The notes: generated by a model not told the origin, from the sequence alone. A DNA stretch of 64,000 nt from Bacteroides sp. GM023 (GCF_014750685.1 NZ_JAAXGE010000001.1:372001-436000), one strand, 5' to 3'. Counted from the first letter of the stretch, positions 1 to 8,632 are shown. Program-made: numbers and translations.

Positions 1-126
1 GCGGAGCGCACCGAAGTTGATACGGTCAGAATCGAAATATTCATCGAAGCTGAAGGTGTGATAACTATCCAGCCATTCATTTTGAGAATGTCCTCTTGTA
101 TTGGCTTTATGTATTACTTTTTTCAT
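1..126 (-). CDS. Pirin family protein, N-terminal fragment
   Basis: The reverse strand opens with an ATG at 126 and stays open to the window edge, giving 42 residues that begin MKKVIHKANTRGHS and include the WLDSYHTFSF and RINFGALR blocks typical of the pirin N-terminal cupin. A purine-rich AAGGAG lies just upstream of the ATG. Pirins are metal-binding cupins; some have quercetin dioxygenase activity, but the substrate here cannot be told. The rest of the gene lies outside the window. Family assignment is by motif recall. Confidence 0.8.
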   Translation of the reverse strand, partial: MKKVIHKANTRGHSQNEWLDSYHTFSFDEYFDSDRINFGALR

Positions 127-187
127 AATTTACTCCTTTTTTCTTGTTGTTTATATATCATGTAAACAAAGCAAGGGGTTAAAAGTT

Positions 188-1189
188 TTATCTCTTCACT
201 TCATTTAGCAGAGGCTTGTGATTGATAAAATCTTTTATATTTTGTAAAGTTGTCAGGGCAATGTTCGCCATCGCTTCGTGTGTGAAGAAAGCCTGATGGG
301 AGGTGACAATTACATTATTGAACGAGAGTAGACGGGCAAGTACATCGTCGTCGATAATCCGGTCGGATTGATCTTCGTAGAAGTATTCACTTTCTTCCTC
401 ATATACGTCCAGACCCGCAGAACCGATTTTCTTGTTTTTTAACCCTTCAATCAGCGCATTGGTATGAATCAACTGTCCACGACCGGTATTGATAATCATT
501 ACTCCATCTTTCATCTTGCTGATAGAGTAGTCATTGATAAGATATTTCGTTTCCTCGGTGAGCGGACAATGCAAGGAGATTATATCCGAACTATGATATA
601 ATTCGTTCAGTGAAGTATATACAATCTGTTCTTCCCGTGCGAAGTTGTAATCCGGGTAAAGGTCATACGCCAACACATTCATGCCGAAACCTCTCAGAAT
701 ATGAATCAGGATTTTCGCTATTTTTCCTGTACCGATAATACCTGCGGTCTTTCCATGCATATCAAATCCCATCAAACCATGAAGGGAGAAATTGCCGTCT
801 TTTGTACGCCAGGACGCACGGGGAATTTTACGGTTCAACGATAACATGAGGGCTACTGTGTATTCGGCAACCGCGTATGGTGAGTAAGCAGGAACACGTA
901 CTACGGTGATTCCGGCGGCAGCGGCCGCATTCAAATCCACATTGTTGAATCCGGCGCATCGCAATGCCAACAGTTTCACTCCGTTCGCAGCCATAACGCT
1001 TATTACTTCTGCGTCGGCAACATCGTTTACAAAGATACATACAGCATCTACGCCTTGCGTCAGTAGTACATTATTCTTATTCAGATGTCCTTTGTAATAG
1101 CGTATCTCAAATCCGAACTCTTTGTTTTTATCATTGAAAGAAGACTCGTCATAAGGCTTTGTGCCGAAAAATGCAATAGTATAGGCCAT
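188..1189 (-). CDS. ldhA: D-lactate dehydrogenase (D-isomer 2-hydroxyacid dehydrogenase family)
   Basis: This 333-residue cytoplasmic enzyme probably reduces pyruvate to D-lactate with NADH, a fermentation end step. It has the D-2-hydroxyacid dehydrogenase layout: substrate-binding Arg near residue 77 in LRCAGFNNVDL, a Rossmann GTGKIAK motif near 150 followed by an acidic residue in AYDLYPD (NAD preference), the INTGRGQLI block, the catalytic Glu region in LDVYEEE and the catalytic His in TSHQAFF near 298. Length matches LdhA (about 330). It is monocistronic, downstream of nothing on its strand and 62 bp upstream of the pirin gene, which is also on the minus strand. The substrate could be another 2-keto acid, but the sequence looks closest to fermentative LdhA. 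Confidence 0.87.
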   Translation of the reverse strand: MAYTIAFFGTKPYDESSFNDKNKEFGFEIRYYKGHLNKNNVLLTQGVDAVCIFVNDVADAEVISVMAANGVKLLALRCAGFNNVDLNAAAAAGITVVRVPAYSPYAVAEYTVALMLSLNRKIPRASWRTKDGNFSLHGLMGFDMHGKTAGIIGTGKIAKILIHILRGFGMNVLAYDLYPDYNFAREEQIVYTSLNELYHSSDIISLHCPLTEETKYLINDYSISKMKDGVMIINTGRGQLIHTNALIEGLKNKKIGSAGLDVYEEESEYFYEDQSDRIIDDDVLARLLSFNNVIVTSHQAFFTHEAMANIALTTLQNIKDFINHKPLLNEVKR

Positions 1190-1365
1190 AATATTATTCT
1201 ATAAATTTATTATACTATAAAAACGTAAAAACAGGTAGTTTTGTTTGCTCGCCACTAGATGATAAACATAGATTGTTTCATTAGAAACAGTTTGCTTTTT
1301 CAATTAAAATAGGCGTATAAATGAAAATAAGTGCACAAACATATGTCTCATGTGCAATAATATTG

Positions 1366-1373
1366 TATCTTTG
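1366..1373 (+). promoter_or_regulatory. Bacteroides-type -7 element upstream of ompP1-like gene
   Basis: TATCTTTG matches the Bacteroides TAnnTTTG -7 consensus and lies 28 bp before the ATG at 1402. No good TTTG -33 match is seen at the usual 19-21 bp spacing, so only the -7 element is called. Confidence 0.5.
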
Positions 1374-1401
1374 CGCCCGAAATAATTTAAAAAAGATTTA
1401 G

Positions 1402-2739
1402 ATGAGAAAAATTTCCTTGATTGGATTTGTGATGTTAATCGTTTCAATTCCAACTTTTGCCGGAGGTCTTCTGACAAATACTAATCAACATGTGGCTTTT
1501 TTGAGAATGTTGGCACGTGGTGCTTCCATTGATATTGACGGTGTTTATTCTAATCCTGCCGGTTTGGCTTTTTTGCCGGGTGATGGTCTTTATCTTTCTT
1601 TGAATGGGCAAAGTGCCTATCAAACGCGTAACATAGATATGACATTCCCGTTGTTTCCAGAAGATGGGCATAGACGTTATTATAAAGGTAAAGCTTCTGC
1701 TCCTTTTGTTCCTAGTTTTCAAGGTGCATATAAAAAAGGTGACTGGACTATTTCAGGTAGCTTCGCTGTTGTAGGTGGTGGCGGAAAAGCATCTTTCGAT
1801 GATGGCTTAGGTATGTTCGATTCAATGGTAATGGGACAAATCAGCCAAGCTACTGGAGGAGTTGTTAAACCTTCTATGTACTCTATTAATAGCGCAATGG
1901 ATGGAAGCCAATTTATTTATGGTGTTCAATTAGGTTTGTCGTATAAGATAAAAGATTGGTTGTCTGTTTTTGCTGGTGGACGTATGAACTATTTTAGTGG
2001 TGGATATGAAGGATTTTTAACAGCAAAAGTGAATAATGATCTGCCGGGTATGCCAGCAGGTACAGAACTGGCTGGTATAGAACTGGATTGCGATCAGACG
2101 GGTTGGGGAATTACACCGATTCTTGGTGCTGATGTAAAATTAGGTAAATGGAATATCGGTTTGAAATATGAATTCATGACAAATTTGAATCTTGAAAATA
2201 AAACCAAAAAGGCAGAAGTACGTCAGAATGGAGATGTAATGGGAGAAGAAGGAAATCCATTGGCTGATTATAAGGACGGTGTAAACACCCCGAGTGATAT
2301 TCCTGCTTTATTGACTGCTGCTGTTGGTTATGAAATCCTTCCTACACTTCGTGCGTCTGTGGAATACCACCATTTCTTTGATAAAGCCGCAGGTATGGCT
2401 AATAATAAACAGAAAGCATTGAAACATGGTACACACGAAATTTTAGTCGGTGCAGAATGGGATGTAACGAAACAGTTAACTATCAGTGGTGGTTATCAAA
2501 ATACAGATTATGGTTTGGCTAATGATTTCCAAAGTGATATTAGCTTCTCTTGTGATTCTTACTCACTTGGTTTTGGTGCTGCAATCAAGATGACAAAGCA
2601 TTTGACAATGAATGTTGCTTATTTTTGGACAAACTATAAAGACTATAACAAAGTGACTGAAAGTGCGCTTGGAGCAGTATCAACTACTTATAGTCGTACT
2701 AATAAGGTGTTCGGTCTTGGAGTAGATTATAAGTTTTAG
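1402..2739 (+). CDS. OmpP1/FadL family outer-membrane protein
   Basis: A 445-residue protein with a signal peptide (about residues 1-20, MRKISLIGFVMLIVSIPTFA) and a beta-rich remainder ending in Phe, as outer-membrane barrels do (VFGLGVDYKF). The N-terminal GASIDIDGVYSNPAGLAFL segment is the FadL hallmark: an N-terminal plug with the NPAG motif. FadL proteins carry hydrophobic compounds such as long-chain fatty acids across the outer membrane. The gene stands alone, with a -7 promoter element upstream and a strong hairpin terminator after it. The substrate is unknown. Confidence 0.85.
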   Translation: MRKISLIGFVMLIVSIPTFAGGLLTNTNQHVAFLRMLARGASIDIDGVYSNPAGLAFLPGDGLYLSLNGQSAYQTRNIDMTFPLFPEDGHRRYYKGKASAPFVPSFQGAYKKGDWTISGSFAVVGGGGKASFDDGLGMFDSMVMGQISQATGGVVKPSMYSINSAMDGSQFIYGVQLGLSYKIKDWLSVFAGGRMNYFSGGYEGFLTAKVNNDLPGMPAGTELAGIELDCDQTGWGITPILGADVKLGKWNIGLKYEFMTNLNLENKTKKAEVRQNGDVMGEEGNPLADYKDGVNTPSDIPALLTAAVGYEILPTLRASVEYHHFFDKAAGMANNKQKALKHGTHEILVGAEWDVTKQLTISGGYQNTDYGLANDFQSDISFSCDSYSLGFGAAIKMTKHLTMNVAYFWTNYKDYNKVTESALGAVSTTYSRTNKVFGLGVDYKF

Positions 2740-2766
2740 ATTTCATAATCCCACTTTTATATATAA

Positions 2767-2810
2767 AGAATCCGTCTCAAACATTGTTTTGGGACGGATT
2801 CTCTGTTTTT
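2767..2810 (+). terminator. Intrinsic terminator between convergent genes
   Basis: Arms at 2767-2781 and 2788-2802 (AGAATCCGTC and its complement at the base) form a 15-bp stem with one G-U pair and a 6-nt loop, followed by CTGTTTTT. It ends the FadL-like gene and may also stop the convergent porin gene, although the T-run on that strand is weak. Confidence 0.85.
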
Positions 2811-2826
2811 ATGTCAATTATGCGAA

Positions 2827-4116
2827 TTAGAAAGAATACTGTACCAGCATATTCAACCGATTAGCATGACGAGTTGAAGAACTGAAATCACTGCGCCATC
2901 CTCTCAAATACTCGACACCCACTTGCAGATTACTGCTTACATTCCAAAAAGCATTCGCTACAAGATACTGCCCTTTGCGATAAGATTCCGGATTTTCGCT
3001 TGGATATCCGTTTTCAGAATAAAGTCTGGACAAACTATATGTTCCGGATACAAAGAAACTTGGGCAAAAATTATATTGCAATCCGGCATACCATCCCAGC
3101 ATTGGGAGAACCTGCATTTTTCCTTCCTTGTCAGGATCGGGAACAATGTCCACATTGAGATTACTTAAATCATTCAGATAGGAACCGATCCCCTTACCGT
3201 AGTTGACCTGTCCGTAAGCCTGCAACTTCTTTGTGATATTGAATGTGGTAGACGCTTGCAAACCGAATCCGGTAGTAGAATATGCCTTATCATGCACATT
3301 GCTTGAATAAGTCATACTACGTACAATAGCGCCAAGTTTGATATGGCTGCTACTATTCCAGTTATATTGTGCAGAAGCGGCAAAGTCCGGCATCCGCTGA
3401 GTGTTGATAGAAACATCGCTGTTCGTAGTGCCGTCTACTGAAGGCATTTCCATGGCAACACCGAATTTCCAGTTTTTCAACTTATCGCACATGTAGCTTA
3501 ATTGCGTAGTACGATAAAACGCCGAACCATTAGGGCCGGCAAAGTCGATAGTAGGCGGAAGTGCGGAAAGATCCATGAACGAACCATAACTATATCCGAT
3601 GGTAAAACCGAGGAATTGCGCATACGCATTCTGCAATTCAAAAGTCTTTCCGTCTCCGCGGAAGTTACCGGCGGTGTAAACCACGAAGTCGCCGAGATGT
3701 TTCGTACGTCCTACCAATTTAAGGAATAGGGTAGAAGTGGTGATGTCCATCTGGAATTGATTCCTGGCAAAATTTCCTTTTCCCGGTTGGGGAATCAATG
3801 CCGGATAGAAATCGACGTCGTCAACGATGCCATTAAAGTCATACTCTGCCGTTGCACGAACATAACCGCCGATACCCAGGGCAAACTTACCCTTTTGGTC
3901 AGTCAGCAGAAAGCGGGGAGCGTTCGGGTCATGGAAACGCATCTGTGAACGGTCGTTCATGATTCGGATAATTTCATCTCCTGCCTTATCACGGGAGACA
4001 AACATGATAGAATTAGGTTCTTCATCTTCGATGACTACCTTCTTTTGTGCGTGGGCACAGAGGGGGAAGATTCCCATCCCCAGTAGCATAGCTACCATTT
4101 TAAAACTTGTTTTCAT
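2827..4116 (-). CDS. DcaP-like outer-membrane porin
   Basis: A 429-residue secreted protein with a signal peptide (cleavage probably after CAHA, about residue 23) and a C-terminal Phe (MLVQYSF) typical of barrels. The early segment FALGIGGYVRATAEYDF followed by ARNQFQMDITTSTLFLK resembles the DcaP/OprP-type trimeric porin start, where a short periplasmic stretch (residues 25-75, possibly coiled) precedes the barrel. Such porins take up small anionic solutes. It is monocistronic and convergent with the FadL-like gene. The substrate cannot be read from sequence. Confidence 0.75.
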   Translation of the reverse strand: MKTSFKMVAMLLGMGIFPLCAHAQKKVVIEDEEPNSIMFVSRDKAGDEIIRIMNDRSQMRFHDPNAPRFLLTDQKGKFALGIGGYVRATAEYDFNGIVDDVDFYPALIPQPGKGNFARNQFQMDITTSTLFLKLVGRTKHLGDFVVYTAGNFRGDGKTFELQNAYAQFLGFTIGYSYGSFMDLSALPPTIDFAGPNGSAFYRTTQLSYMCDKLKNWKFGVAMEMPSVDGTTNSDVSINTQRMPDFAASAQYNWNSSSHIKLGAIVRSMTYSSNVHDKAYSTTGFGLQASTTFNITKKLQAYGQVNYGKGIGSYLNDLSNLNVDIVPDPDKEGKMQVLPMLGWYAGLQYNFCPSFFVSGTYSLSRLYSENGYPSENPESYRKGQYLVANAFWNVSSNLQVGVEYLRGWRSDFSSSTRHANRLNMLVQYSF

Positions 4117-4279
4117 TATCAGTTAAGTTTTAGGTGAATGCCCAATGAACAACTAAAAAAAGAAATGGTTGAGAGGGGCAAAGGAAAAATTGCCAAACTA
4201 ATCGGAAGAATTGCTATTTATAATCGTTCTAAAAAGCCGGATCTTTGTACCGTACTAATTAGATAAAAGAAATACGACG

Positions 4280-4783
4280 ATGGGAAAAGTAGAATTTACT
4301 CAAGGAATATTAGACATACAGCCGGATTTGCATCGCTTCGCATATAAGCTCACTGCAGACCGTGATTCAGCTAATGATTTGGTTCAGGACTGTGTGTTGC
4401 AAGCATTGGACAATCATGAGAAGTTTACATATAGTAAGAATCTGAAAGGATGGATGTACACTCTTATGCGTAACATCTTTGTCAATAACTATCGCCGCAC
4501 CGTCCGCGAAATGAATATCATAGATGATACATACTCTGTCAATCAGCAACATATGGTTGAAGATGAAGATGCCGTGAGATTTGAATTTACGTATGATATG
4601 AAGCATTTGTATCGCGTGATAAATTCGATACCGGAAGAGATGAAAGTACCCTTCCAGATGTTTGTAGCCGGATTTAAGTATAGAGAAATTGCAGATAAAT
4701 TAGGGTTGCCGATGGGGACGGTGAAGAGCCGCTTGTTTTTCATCCGTAAACGGTTGAAAGAAGAATTGAAAGATTTCTCCTGA
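4280..4783 (+). CDS. ECF-type RNA polymerase sigma factor
   Basis: A 167-residue sigma-70 family protein with region 2 (DLHRFAYKLTADRDSANDLVQDCVLQAL, about residues 15-45; core binding and -10 recognition) and region 4 helix-turn-helix (YREIADKLGLPMGTVKSRLFFIRKRLKEEL, about 131-162). There is no adjacent anti-sigma gene on either side, so its signal is not evident. Short housekeeping-like ECF factors of this kind are common in Bacteroides. The upstream GATCTTTG near 4240 loosely resembles a -7 element. Confidence 0.9.
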   Translation: MGKVEFTQGILDIQPDLHRFAYKLTADRDSANDLVQDCVLQALDNHEKFTYSKNLKGWMYTLMRNIFVNNYRRTVREMNIIDDTYSVNQQHMVEDEDAVRFEFTYDMKHLYRVINSIPEEMKVPFQMFVAGFKYREIADKLGLPMGTVKSRLFFIRKRLKEELKDFS

Positions 4784-4980
4784 TACAATTCTTTCTGATT
4801 GGGTGATGTGTTTTAAGGGCAAAGTGATAAGCCTTCCTGCCATAGACGGAGGAACCGCACTTCTATGTGTGTCTGCCTTTATAGGAATTACTGTCACAAA
4901 ATGAGACCGCAACAATTGTCGTGCCACTGTCGCGACAATTTGCTTGTCGTTTCTTTAAATTACGTTCATAGTTTCTCGGT

Positions 4981-5982
4981 TTACATTTGCTCGAATAATT
5001 GTTTCATCCGTTCTTGTAATATCTTTTTGTCGGGGAGGTGCAATTGATATTCTGCAACCATTGTAGGTGACATAGATCGACTTAGAGCATATTCTACCAC
5101 TTCGTCATCTTTACTTTTGCACAACAACACACCAATACTTGGATTTTCTTTTGGCTTTTTCACATCTCTGTCAAGAGCTTCTAAATAGAAATTCAATTGC
5201 CCTAAATATTCAGGCTTAAAGGCATCTGTTTTGAGCTCAAATGCTACCAGACATTGGAGTTCGCGATGATAAAACAGTAAATCTATGCGGAAATCACTCA
5301 TTCCTACTTGCAACCTATACTCTTCATCCATATAAATAAAATCTTTACCCAGTTCAAGGATAAAATTCTTCATTTTATGTATCAACGCAAGGCGAAAAGT
5401 ATTTTCTGGCTTAGCTTCTTTTCCTGTGATAAATTCCATGACATATTGGTCGCGGAATAAGTTTTCTGCATCAGGTATGAAATCTCGCAACATTGGTGCG
5501 AGTTTTGCTTGTCCCAGCATGCTTCGTTCAAATATACAACTATTTATCTGGCGATTAAGTTCTCGATTAGACAACCTCTCTTTTAAAGCTAAACGTAAAT
5601 AGAATTCACGCTCTTCTGCTGATTTGGCTCTACTTAAAATAAGTAAATTATTACTCCAACTAATTTCTCGCAACAGTGTTGCGAGTTTTGTGTCAGTCGT
5701 GTAGGTTTCATAAAATTGCTTCATGCGCCATAGATTGGAAGCGGAGAAGCCTTTTGTTTCAGGAGATGTTTTCTCTATATAATCAGCTAACTCTTTCACA
5801 ACGCCTTTCCCCCAATGTTCAGCTTCAACACGTTTTGAAATATATTCACCAATAGTCCAATATAAATCGATGAGAGCTTTGTTTGCTACACGCGAAACAG
5901 TCTGATGCGTATTACGGATTAATGTTGTTATTTGCTCAAATTGAACAGACATTTGGTCGTTGTTTATGATGTTGTTCTCCAT
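4981..5982 (-). CDS. YhcG/DUF1016 family PD-(D/E)XK nuclease
   Basis: A 333-residue protein of the YhcG (DUF1016) family: an N-terminal helical domain with ALIDLYWTIGEYISKRV and SASNLWRMKQFYETY (about 35-115), and a C-terminal nuclease-like domain with the DFRIDLLFYHRELQCLVAFELKT-type core near 230-255 (split Asp and E-L-K of the PD-(D/E)XK fold). Relatives occur beside restriction-modification and other defence genes, but here the gene stands alone between a sigma factor and the que operon. Activity is inferred from family only. A short inverted repeat (AATTGTCG and complement, about 4913-4943) follows its 3' end without a T-run. Confidence 0.85.
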   Translation of the reverse strand: MENNIINNDQMSVQFEQITTLIRNTHQTVSRVANKALIDLYWTIGEYISKRVEAEHWGKGVVKELADYIEKTSPETKGFSASNLWRMKQFYETYTTDTKLATLLREISWSNNLLILSRAKSAEEREFYLRLALKERLSNRELNRQINSCIFERSMLGQAKLAPMLRDFIPDAENLFRDQYVMEFITGKEAKPENTFRLALIHKMKNFILELGKDFIYMDEEYRLQVGMSDFRIDLLFYHRELQCLVAFELKTDAFKPEYLGQLNFYLEALDRDVKKPKENPSIGVLLCKSKDDEVVEYALSRSMSPTMVAEYQLHLPDKKILQERMKQLFEQM

Positions 5983-6040
5983 TGTTTTTTTGCAAAGTTA
6001 TGTCTTTTCGGTGAAAAGGTATGTCAATCACCGAATTTCT

Positions 6041-6072
6041 TTTGCTTTTTCATAGTTTTTCCTATACCTTTG
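6041..6072 (+). promoter_or_regulatory. Bacteroides promoter of the que operon
   Basis: TTTG at 6041-6044 and TACCTTTG at 6065-6072 are separated by 20 bp, matching the Bacteroides -33/-7 consensus. Transcription would begin near 6079, giving a leader of about 75 nt that contains the riboswitch candidate. Confidence 0.75.
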
Positions 6073-6116
6073 CAGCCCGAAAGATAAAAAATAAAGTATG
6101 ATGCCGTGAATAGCGG

Positions 6117-6153
6117 TCGTGTATTCTAGAACACCACGTAAAAAACAGGAATT
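6117..6153 (+). promoter_or_regulatory. preQ1-I riboswitch candidate in the que leader
   Basis: Seen: P1 arms CGTG (6118-6121) and CACG (6135-6138) enclose a loop with TTCTAGAACACC, followed directly by an A-rich tail AAAAAACAGG reaching the start codon. The Bacillus subtilis preQ1-I aptamer has loop UUCUAGCUACACC and tail AUAAAAAACUAA, so both the loop and tail match closely. Pseudoknot pairing of loop CUAG with tail CAGG would be imperfect (one A-A), as in the short Thermoanaerobacter version, and would cover the ribosome site AGGA. This suggests translational control: preQ1 binding hides the Shine-Dalgarno region of the transporter gene. Context (queuosine transporter, queC, queF) fits. 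The P1 stem is only four strong pairs, which lowers certainty. Confidence 0.7.
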
Positions 6154-6834
6154 ATGAAAGAGAAAGTATCTGTACCTTTTATGCTGCTTGGCATTCTTTT
6201 TAATGTATGTCTTATTGCGGCGAATCTTCTTGAAACGAAAGTAATCCAAATCGGTAGCTTGACCGTAACCGCCGGATTATTGGTTTTTCCTATTTCTTAT
6301 ATTATCAATGATTGCATCGCCGAAGTTTGGGGATTCAAGAAAGCGCGTCTTATTATTTGGAGCGGTTTTGCCATGAACTTCTTTGTTGTAGCCCTTGGGC
6401 TGATAGCGGTTGCCATTCCGGCTGCTCCTTTTTGGGAAGGCGAAGAGCATTTTGATTTTGTATTCGGCATGGCGCCCCGTATCGTAGCTGCCAGTCTGAT
6501 GGCTTTTCTAGTAGGTTCGTTCCTCAATGCGTATGTGATGAGTAAGATGAAGATAGCCAGTCAGGGCAAGAATTTTTCTGCCCGTGCCATTTGGTCGACT
6601 GTTGTTGGTGAGACTGCCGATTCGTTGATTTTCTTCCCGGTAGCTTTTGGAGGTATCATTGTCTGGAGAGAATTGCTCATTATGATGGGAATCCAAATCG
6701 TACTGAAATCCATGTACGAAGTTATGATTCTTCCGGTAACTATCCGTGTGGTGAAAGCAATTAAGAAAATAGACGGTAGCGATGTTTACGATACCGATAT
6801 TTCCTACAACGTACTGAAAATCAAAGATATTTAA
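6154..6834 (+). CDS. yhhQ: Queuosine precursor transporter (YhhQ family)
   Basis: A 226-residue integral inner-membrane protein with about six hydrophobic segments (for example residues 6-25, 33-50, 66-88). The family block ISYIINDCIAEVWGFKKARLIIWSGF and the ETADSLIFFPVAF segment identify the YhhQ/QueT-like vitamin-uptake (QPTR) group, which imports preQ0 or preQ1. The start follows the riboswitch candidate directly, and queC begins 8 bp after its stop, so the two are co-transcribed. Confidence 0.9.
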   Translation: MKEKVSVPFMLLGILFNVCLIAANLLETKVIQIGSLTVTAGLLVFPISYIINDCIAEVWGFKKARLIIWSGFAMNFFVVALGLIAVAIPAAPFWEGEEHFDFVFGMAPRIVAASLMAFLVGSFLNAYVMSKMKIASQGKNFSARAIWSTVVGETADSLIFFPVAFGGIIVWRELLIMMGIQIVLKSMYEVMILPVTIRVVKAIKKIDGSDVYDTDISYNVLKIKDI

Positions 6835-6842
6835 AATAATAT

Positions 6843-7502
6843 ATGAATAGAGAAGCAGCATTAGTTGTGTTCAGTGGTGGACAGGACTCCACCACCTGCC
6901 TGTTTTGGGCAAAGCGCAACTTTAAGAAAGTATATGCCCTGAGTTTCCTGTATGGTCAGAAACATCAGAAAGAAGTAGAACTAGCACGGGAAATAGCCCG
7001 TAAAGCAGAAGTGGAATTTGATGTAATGGATGTATCCTTCATCGGACAACTAGGACATAACTCATTGACCGACAACACAATGGTGATGGATCAGGAAAAA
7101 CCGGAAGATAGCGTTCCCAATACATTTGTTCCGGGACGTAACCTGTTTTTTCTAAGTATCGCAGCGGTATATGCCCGCGAACGTGGTATCAATCACTTGG
7201 TTACAGGAGTTTCCCAAACAGATTTCAGTGGTTATCCCGATTGCCGTGATGCATTTATCAAGTCTCTCAATGTAACATTGAACCTGGCTATGGATGAACA
7301 ATTCGTAATCCATACTCCTCTGATGTGGATTGACAAAGCGGAAACATGGGCTTTAGCCGACGAACTGGGAGTGCTGGAACTGATTCGCACCGAGACTTTG
7401 ACATGCTATAATGGCGTTCAGGGAGATGGTTGCGGACATTGTCCGGCTTGTACGCTGCGTCGGGAAGGATTGGAAAAGTATTTAAAAAGTAAGAATCAAT
7501 AA
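6843..7502 (+). CDS. queC: 7-cyano-7-deazaguanine synthase
   Basis: QueC converts 7-carboxy-7-deazaguanine to preQ0 with ATP and ammonia in the queuosine pathway. The 219-residue protein has the N-type ATP pyrophosphatase loop SGGQDSTTC (about residues 10-18), the [13 protein letters not shown] block, and four Zn-binding cysteines near the C-terminus ([17 protein letters not shown]). Full length for the family. It follows yhhQ by 8 bp. Confidence 0.96.
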   Translation: MNREAALVVFSGGQDSTTCLFWAKRNFKKVYALSFLYGQKHQKEVELAREIARKAEVEFDVMDVSFIGQLGHNSLTDNTMVMDQEKPEDSVPNTFVPGRNLFFLSIAAVYARERGINHLVTGVSQTDFSGYPDCRDAFIKSLNVTLNLAMDEQFVIHTPLMWIDKAETWALADELGVLELIRTETLTCYNGVQGDGCGHCPACTLRREGLEKYLKSKNQ

Positions 7503-7503
7503 T

Positions 7504-7535
7504 ATCTCTACATAGAGATTAAAATGCATTTTTTT
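7504..7535 (+). terminator. Weak hairpin after queC
   Basis: ATCTCTA (7504-7510) and TAGAGAT (7513-7519) form a short stem; a run of seven Ts follows 9 nt later. This might end the yhhQ-queC transcript and leave queF to another promoter, but the gap before the T-run makes it weak. Confidence 0.35.
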
Positions 7536-8010
7536 GCTGTCATCTGTCACATTCTTGTAGCTAACTGCTGGATTATAAATTAAATAAGCGGTGACAGCAA
7601 GCGGTGACAGCAACAAAATCTGGCATTCTACTGTCACATTCATTGTCACCGATAAGCGCTAATTAATAATATGCTAATAGCTCCTGTCTGGTAATGTATT
7701 GGCTTAGATTAGTTTCAACCGCTTGAAACTAAAGTTTCACCGGTAGGAAACTATAGTTTCCATTGCTTGAAACTATCTGTTCCAAAGCTTGAAACACTTT
7801 GTTCCACACCGGGAAACACTTTGTTTCATTACTTGAAACACACCGTAACAAGTAAGATGCGGATAAAGGGAGCGTGGGCATAAGAATTGACGGTGATAGG
7901 TGATAGATGCGGTGATAGGTTGTAAAATGAATCTTTCACCACTCAAACATCTATGAATAAGGCTTTTGAGACTATCCGGTGATAGGTGAAAGAGGAAATG
8001 CATTTTTTTG
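7522..8010. repeat. Repeat-rich insert flanked by 15-bp direct repeats between queC and queF
   Basis: An identical AAATGCATTTTTTTG occurs at 7522-7536 and 7996-8010 in the same orientation, with about 460 bp between. The left part holds repeated CTGTCAC/GGTGACAG motifs, including two adjacent copies of AGCGGTGACAGCA (7588-7613). The right part holds GGTGATAG repeats (about 7890-7990). The centre is the 22-bp array. No open frame of note lies inside. It separates two genes of one pathway that would otherwise be adjacent. No transposase or clear terminal inverted repeats are present, so its origin is unknown. Confidence 0.6.
7712..7844. repeat. Tandem palindromic array, six units of about 22 bp
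   Basis: GAAAC occurs at 7725, 7747, 7769, 7791, 7813 and 7835, an exact 22-bp period. Each is preceded by GTTTC or GTTCC at 7712, 7734, 7756, 7779, 7801 and 7823. Thus every unit is GTTTC, eight or so variable bases, GAAAC, four bases. The dyad is conserved and the unit interiors differ, so the pairing arms are what is maintained. It is not CRISPR-like because there are no separate spacers. Confidence 0.9.
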
Positions 8011-8032
8011 TCTATGATAGAGGTTATAGTAA

Positions 8033-8497
8033 ATGAGTACAATGACTGAATTAAAAGAGCAACTTTCCTTATTAGGAAGAAAGACCGAGTATAAACAAGA
8101 TTATGCTCCTGAAGTACTGGAAGCCTTTGATAATAAGCATCCTGAAAATGATTACTGGGTACGTTTCAACTGCCCGGAGTTCACAAGCCTGTGTCCCATC
8201 ACCGGACAGCCGGATTTTGCGGAGATACGTATCAGCTACATTCCTGATATTAAAATGGTAGAAAGCAAGAGTCTGAAATTATACCTGTTCAGTTTCCGTA
8301 ACCATGGGGCATTCCACGAAGACTGTGTAAATATCATGATGAAAGACCTTATCAAATTGATGAATCCCAAATATATCGAAGTGACCGGTATCTTTACTCC
8401 CCGTGGTGGCATTTCCATCTATCCATATGCTAACTATGGCCGTCCGGGAACTAAGTTTGAACAGATGGCGGAGCAGCGTTTGATGAATCGGGAATAA
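8033..8497 (+). CDS. queF: NADPH-dependent preQ0 reductase (preQ1 synthase)
   Basis: QueF reduces preQ0 to preQ1. The 154-residue protein is the short unimodular form, with the catalytic Cys in [16 protein letters not shown] (about 51), the VESKSLKLY substrate/NADPH motif (about 79-87) and the NHGAFHED block with the catalytic Asp. A second in-frame ATG lies three codons on (8042), so the start could be either. It probably belongs functionally to the yhhQ-queC block upstream, from which it is separated by the repeat-rich insert. Confidence 0.95.
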   Translation: MSTMTELKEQLSLLGRKTEYKQDYAPEVLEAFDNKHPENDYWVRFNCPEFTSLCPITGQPDFAEIRISYIPDIKMVESKSLKLYLFSFRNHGAFHEDCVNIMMKDLIKLMNPKYIEVTGIFTPRGGISIYPYANYGRPGTKFEQMAEQRLMNRE

Positions 8498-8632
8498 TTT
8501 GATAAATAAGGAGTAATAAGAGTATAATTTATTGAGAATCTAGTTTGTTTTGTAACTTAATGCTTATCTTTGCCCGCTGATACACAAAAAATAATCAAAC
8601 ATAAAAAATAAAGATTAAAACTTCAAAGGGTT

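Noticed and set aside
828..1097. Open frames opposite or overlapping the lactate dehydrogenase gene
   Set aside because: They are out-of-phase shadows without any family resemblance or ribosome site.
5500..5700. Two similar small hairpins inside the YhcG gene (CTCGCAACA..TGCGAG)
   Set aside because: They lie within a conserved coding stretch (KLATLLRE and KLAPMLRD) and are explained by the repeated amino-acid motif.
7712..7844. Possible CRISPR array
   Set aside because: Units are 22 bp in total with no unique spacers between identical repeats, and no cas genes are present.
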